From RBG-16-64-13 sp963718375 (GTDB lineage Bacteria > Actinomycetota > Thermoleophilia > RBG-16-64-13), in assembly GCA_963718375.1 (NCBI GenBank), contig CAVQZD010000005.1, forward strand, positions 558,001-622,000: a stretch of DNA of 64,000 nt. Direction: 5' to 3'. Of this stretch, positions 61,625-64,000 are shown one piece after another. Each line of letters starts with the position of its first letter. Within the stretch, counting starts at the first letter, position 1. A program made the position numbers and the translations under genes. A model generated the notes under the pieces. That model made no database searches and was not told the DNA's origin. It saw only the letters and a list, made by a program, of their open reading frames with translations.

Positions 61625-64000
61625 AGAGCGACAACGGCAAGAGATCGAGCGCCGACCAGGCGGCCGAGCAGGCCGACGCCGTGAGCGCCAAGGAGCCAGT
61701 GGGCGCCGTCGTGGTGTGCGGCGCCGGCATCACCGGAATCCAGGCGTCCCTCGACCTGGCCGAGAGCGGCTTTAAGGTCTATCTGGTCGATTCTTCCCCG
61801 GCTATCGGGGGCCGTATGGCCCAGCTCGACAAGACCTTCCCTACCGGTGACTGCGCCATGTGCATCCTGTCGCCCAAGCTGGTGGAATGCGCCCGCAACA
61901 AGAACATCGAGATCATGACCATGGCCGACGTCGAGGGCATCTCAGGCGAGCCAGGTAACTTCAAGGTCAAGGTGCGGCAGCAGCCGCGATTCGTCGACCT
62001 GGTCAAGTGCAATGCCTGCGGCGATTGTGTCGAAGCCTGCCCCGTCGACCTACCCAACGAGTTCGACCGCAGGCTGGGCTCGCGCAAGGCCATCTACAGG
62101 GCCTATCCGCAGGCCATCCCCAACGTGTTCGCCATCTCCAAGGCACCGGGCCGGGCCCCGTGCCGTACCGCCTGTCCTTCGGGCATCAACGTGCAGGGCT
62201 ACGTGGCCCTCATCAGCGCCGGCAAGTTCAAAGAGGCCTACGACCTCATCTTCCAGGACTGCCCGCTGCCGGCCACCTGCGGCCGAGTGTGTCCCCATCC
62301 CTGCGAGACGGCCTGCACCCGCGGCCAGGTGGACGAGCCCATCTCCATCGCCGGCCTCAAGTGGTTCGCCTATGACAAGGGCCGTCCCACCGAGGCGCCC
62401 GAGAAGCTGCCGGTGCAATACGAGGACAAGGTGGCTATCGTGGGTGGCGGTCCCGCGGGACTGAGCTGCGCCCGCGACCTGGCCCAGTACGGCTATGCGA
62501 CCACGGTCTTCGAGGCCCTGCCTGTGGCGGGCGGCATGCTGCGAGTGGGCATCCCCGACTACCGCATGCCCCCTGAGGTCTTGCAGCAAGAGATCGACAA
62601 CATCTGCGCGCTGGGTGTAGACCTACGGGTCAACCAGCGCTGCGGCACCGACTTCACAGTGGACGGCCTCTTGGACGATGGCTACAAAGCCGTGTTCCTG
62701 GCCCCCGGCCTGCACGCCAGCCTGCCCGCACCCGCCAAAGGCGACGACCTGGACGGTTGTCTGCGCGCAATCGAGTTCCTGCGTGCGGCCAACCTCGGTG
62801 AGCCCCTGCCGGTCGGAGACCGCGTGGTGGTGATAGGCGGCGGCGACGTAGCCTTCGACGCCGCCCGGACGGCCTCCCGCCTCACCTCGGCGAACGGTAA
62901 GGCCCCGGAGGTCACTGTGGCCTACCGTCGTACCCGCGAGGAGATGCCTGCCACCGACGACGAGATCGTGGAGGGCCTTGCTGAGGGTCTCAAGATCGAG
63001 TACCTGGCCTCCCCCGTGGAGGTCATCGGCGAGGGCGGCAAGGTGCGCGCCATGAAGTTCCAGCGCTGCCGGTTGGGCGCCCCCGACGAGGGCGGCCGCT
63101 GCAAGGCAGAGCCTATCCCCGGTGACTTCTTCGAGATCCCCTGTGACAACGTCATCTTCGCCATCGGCCAGGCCATGGTGGACGACTTCGGCAAGACCGG
63201 CGAAGGCAAGGTGCTCGACGGCGTGGCTATCGAGCGCAACGCCATCAAGGTCGACCCCGGCAGCATGGTCACCGGCCACCCCGGCGTCTTCGCCGGCGGC
63301 GACGCGGCCCCACAGGGCCCGCTGACGGCCATCGCGGCCATCGCGGCCGGGCGCAAGGCGGCCGCCAGCATCCACAACTACCTGCGCGGCAAGCAGATGG
63401 TCCCGCTGCAGCGGGAAGAGATGCCCGACGCGCGGCCCGCCGAATCTGAGCTGGCCAAGGTCGCAAAGGCGCCCCGCGAACACCTGGCCGAAGCGCCAGG
63501 CGGCGAGCGGCGCCGCAACTGGACCGAGGTCCGTACCGTGTTCACCGAGCAGCAGGCCACCGCTGAAGCCACACGTTGCCTGGACTGCGGACTCTGCAGC
63601 GAGTGCATGCAGTGCGTCAAGGCCTGCTCGCCAGGTGCGATCGTGCACGACCAGCAGGCCACTATCTTGGAGTTAGACGCCGGCAGCGTGATCCTCACAC
63701 CCGGCTTCGAGGAGTTCCAGGCGACCCGCCGCGGCGAGTTCGGCCTGGGCCGCTACGCCAACGTGCTCACCAGTGTCCAGTTCGAGCGCATGCTCTCCGC
63801 ATCCGGCCCAACCGCCGGGGAGGTACAGAGGCCTTCGGACGGCGGGGAGGTGAAGCGCATCGCCTTCGTGCAGTGCGTAGGCAGCCGCGATCCGGCCAAG
63901 GGCAGCAGCTACTGCTCGTCCATATGCTGCATGAGCGCCACCAAGGAAGCTATGGTGGCCCTGGAGCACGCTCACGGTCACGCGACTTGGACGTCTCCAT
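61621..64000 (+). CDS. hdrA: HdrA-like flavoprotein with an inserted GltD-type FAD/NAD module, 3' end outside the window
   Basis: Open for 793 codons to the window edge. Residues 25-130 match the HdrA FAD region (CGAGITGIQASLDLAESG, GDCAMCILSPKLVECARN). A 4Fe-4S motif (CNACGDCVEACP, 130-141) is followed by a GltD-type domain: CRTACPSGINVQGYVALI, then CPLPATCGRVCPHPCETAC (181-232), an FAD fold (VAIVGGGPAGLSCARDLAQY, 271-290), an NAD fold (VVVIGGGDVAFDAARTASRL) and the closing VFAGGDAAPQGPLTAI. HdrA sequence resumes with Cys-rich clusters and FVQCVGSRD and YCSSICCMSA. It looks like an electron-confurcating hub. At about 63975 the frame seems shifted (see findings). Confidence 0.9.
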   Translation, partial: MKSDNGKRSSADQAAEQADAVSAKEPVGAVVVCGAGITGIQASLDLAESGFKVYLVDSSPAIGGRMAQLDKTFPTGDCAMCILSPKLVECARNKNIEIMTMADVEGISGEPGNFKVKVRQQPRFVDLVKCNACGDCVEACPVDLPNEFDRRLGSRKAIYRAYPQAIPNVFAISKAPGRAPCRTACPSGINVQGYVALISAGKFKEAYDLIFQDCPLPATCGRVCPHPCETACTRGQVDEPISIAGLKWFAYDKGRPTEAPEKLPVQYEDKVAIVGGGPAGLSCARDLAQYGYATTVFEALPVAGGMLRVGIPDYRMPPEVLQQEIDNICALGVDLRVNQRCGTDFTVDGLLDDGYKAVFLAPGLHASLPAPAKGDDLDGCLRAIEFLRAANLGEPLPVGDRVVVIGGGDVAFDAARTASRLTSANGKAPEVTVAYRRTREEMPATDDEIVEGLAEGLKIEYLASPVEVIGEGGKVRAMKFQRCRLGAPDEGGRCKAEPIPGDFFEIPCDNVIFAIGQAMVDDFGKTGEGKVLDGVAIERNAIKVDPGSMVTGHPGVFAGGDAAPQGPLTAIAAIAAGRKAAASIHNYLRGKQMVPLQREEMPDARPAESELAKVAKAPREHLAEAPGGERRRNWTEVRTVFTEQQATAEATRCLDCGLCSECMQCVKACSPGAIVHDQQATILELDAGSVILTPGFEEFQATRRGEFGLGRYANVLTSVQFERMLSASGPTAGEVQRPSDGGEVKRIAFVQCVGSRDPAKGSSYCSSICCMSATKEAMVALEHAHGHATWTSP

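Noticed and set aside
1..64000. Search for CRISPR arrays, tRNA and rRNA genes
   Set aside because: No regularly spaced repeats of CRISPR type, no cloverleaf-like sequence and no conserved rRNA segment were recognised by eye.

Overview
The window is high-G+C bacterial DNA with short intergenic gaps, many 4-bp ATGA/GTGA overlaps, frequent GTG starts and strong GGAGG-type ribosome binding sites. The right-hand end carries a heterodisulfide-reductase-like (Hdr) / MvhD / MetF / glutamate-synthase cluster of the kind found in strict anaerobes. A deep-branching anaerobic actinobacterium or a similar high-G+C lineage fits, but no ribosomal RNA or other lineage marker is present, so the assignment is only a guess.

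Left third (1-15.3 kb): a defence island, visibly less G+C-rich than the rest. A leftward operon encodes an SRA-like modified-base reader, a PLD-nuclease/SNF2-helicase fusion, a large adenine-methylase/target-recognition protein and a fourth, edge-truncated protein. Together they look like a type ISP-like restriction system split into subunits. Then follow a rightward HTH protein, a small hypothetical, a DUF262/DUF1524 (GmrSD-type) endonuclease paired with a GIY-YIG-like protein, and an ATPase next to an AbiEi/AbiEii toxin-antitoxin pair. The ATPase-AbiE unit is set in AT-rich DNA and bracketed by direct repeats that include the 3' end of a phosphatase gene.

Middle left (15.3-24.2 kb): an accumulation of small toxin-antitoxin (TA) genes: RHH, two HicB-like, HigBA, AbrB, DUF4258/DUF2283, VapBC, Phd, a second HigBA and another HicB. 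Many antitoxins have no visible toxin. Gene fragments (phosphatase, PIN, NYN) and short repeats lie among them, so the region appears to gain and lose cassettes repeatedly. An ARPP-1 domain protein and a divergent XRE regulator are embedded here.

Middle (24.3-53 kb): mostly chromosomal genes. They are RecQ helicase, a TetR-MMPL efflux pair, a lipoprotein sugar dehydrogenase, a zinc-ribbon membrane protein, a 2841-codon cyclic beta-glucan synthase (GT84/GH94), a B12-binding radical SAM enzyme, an RRM RNA-binding protein with a clear terminator, a Tag-like glycosylase, a MASE3-SpoIIE phosphatase, a YugP-type protease, an AHSA1-like protein, a DUF362 ferredoxin protein, a flavodoxin, a PQQ-repeat lipoprotein, a DAPG-hydrolase-like protein and an ABC-2 exporter. 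Four genes between 43.4 and 49.7 kb carry single-base frameshifts, which points to a local sequence-quality problem or gene decay.

Right end (53-64 kb): a tightly coupled rightward operon with MvhD, MetF-like, a degenerate GltB-FMN paralogue, a full GltB-FMN protein, glutamine amidotransferase + GXGXG protein, HdrC, HdrB and an HdrA that has a GltD-like FAD/NAD module inserted in it. The set resembles a glutamate synthase whose small subunit is built into an electron-bifurcating Hdr complex, plus a folate-reductase partner. This is the most interesting metabolic system in the window; the split restriction operon is the most interesting defence system.
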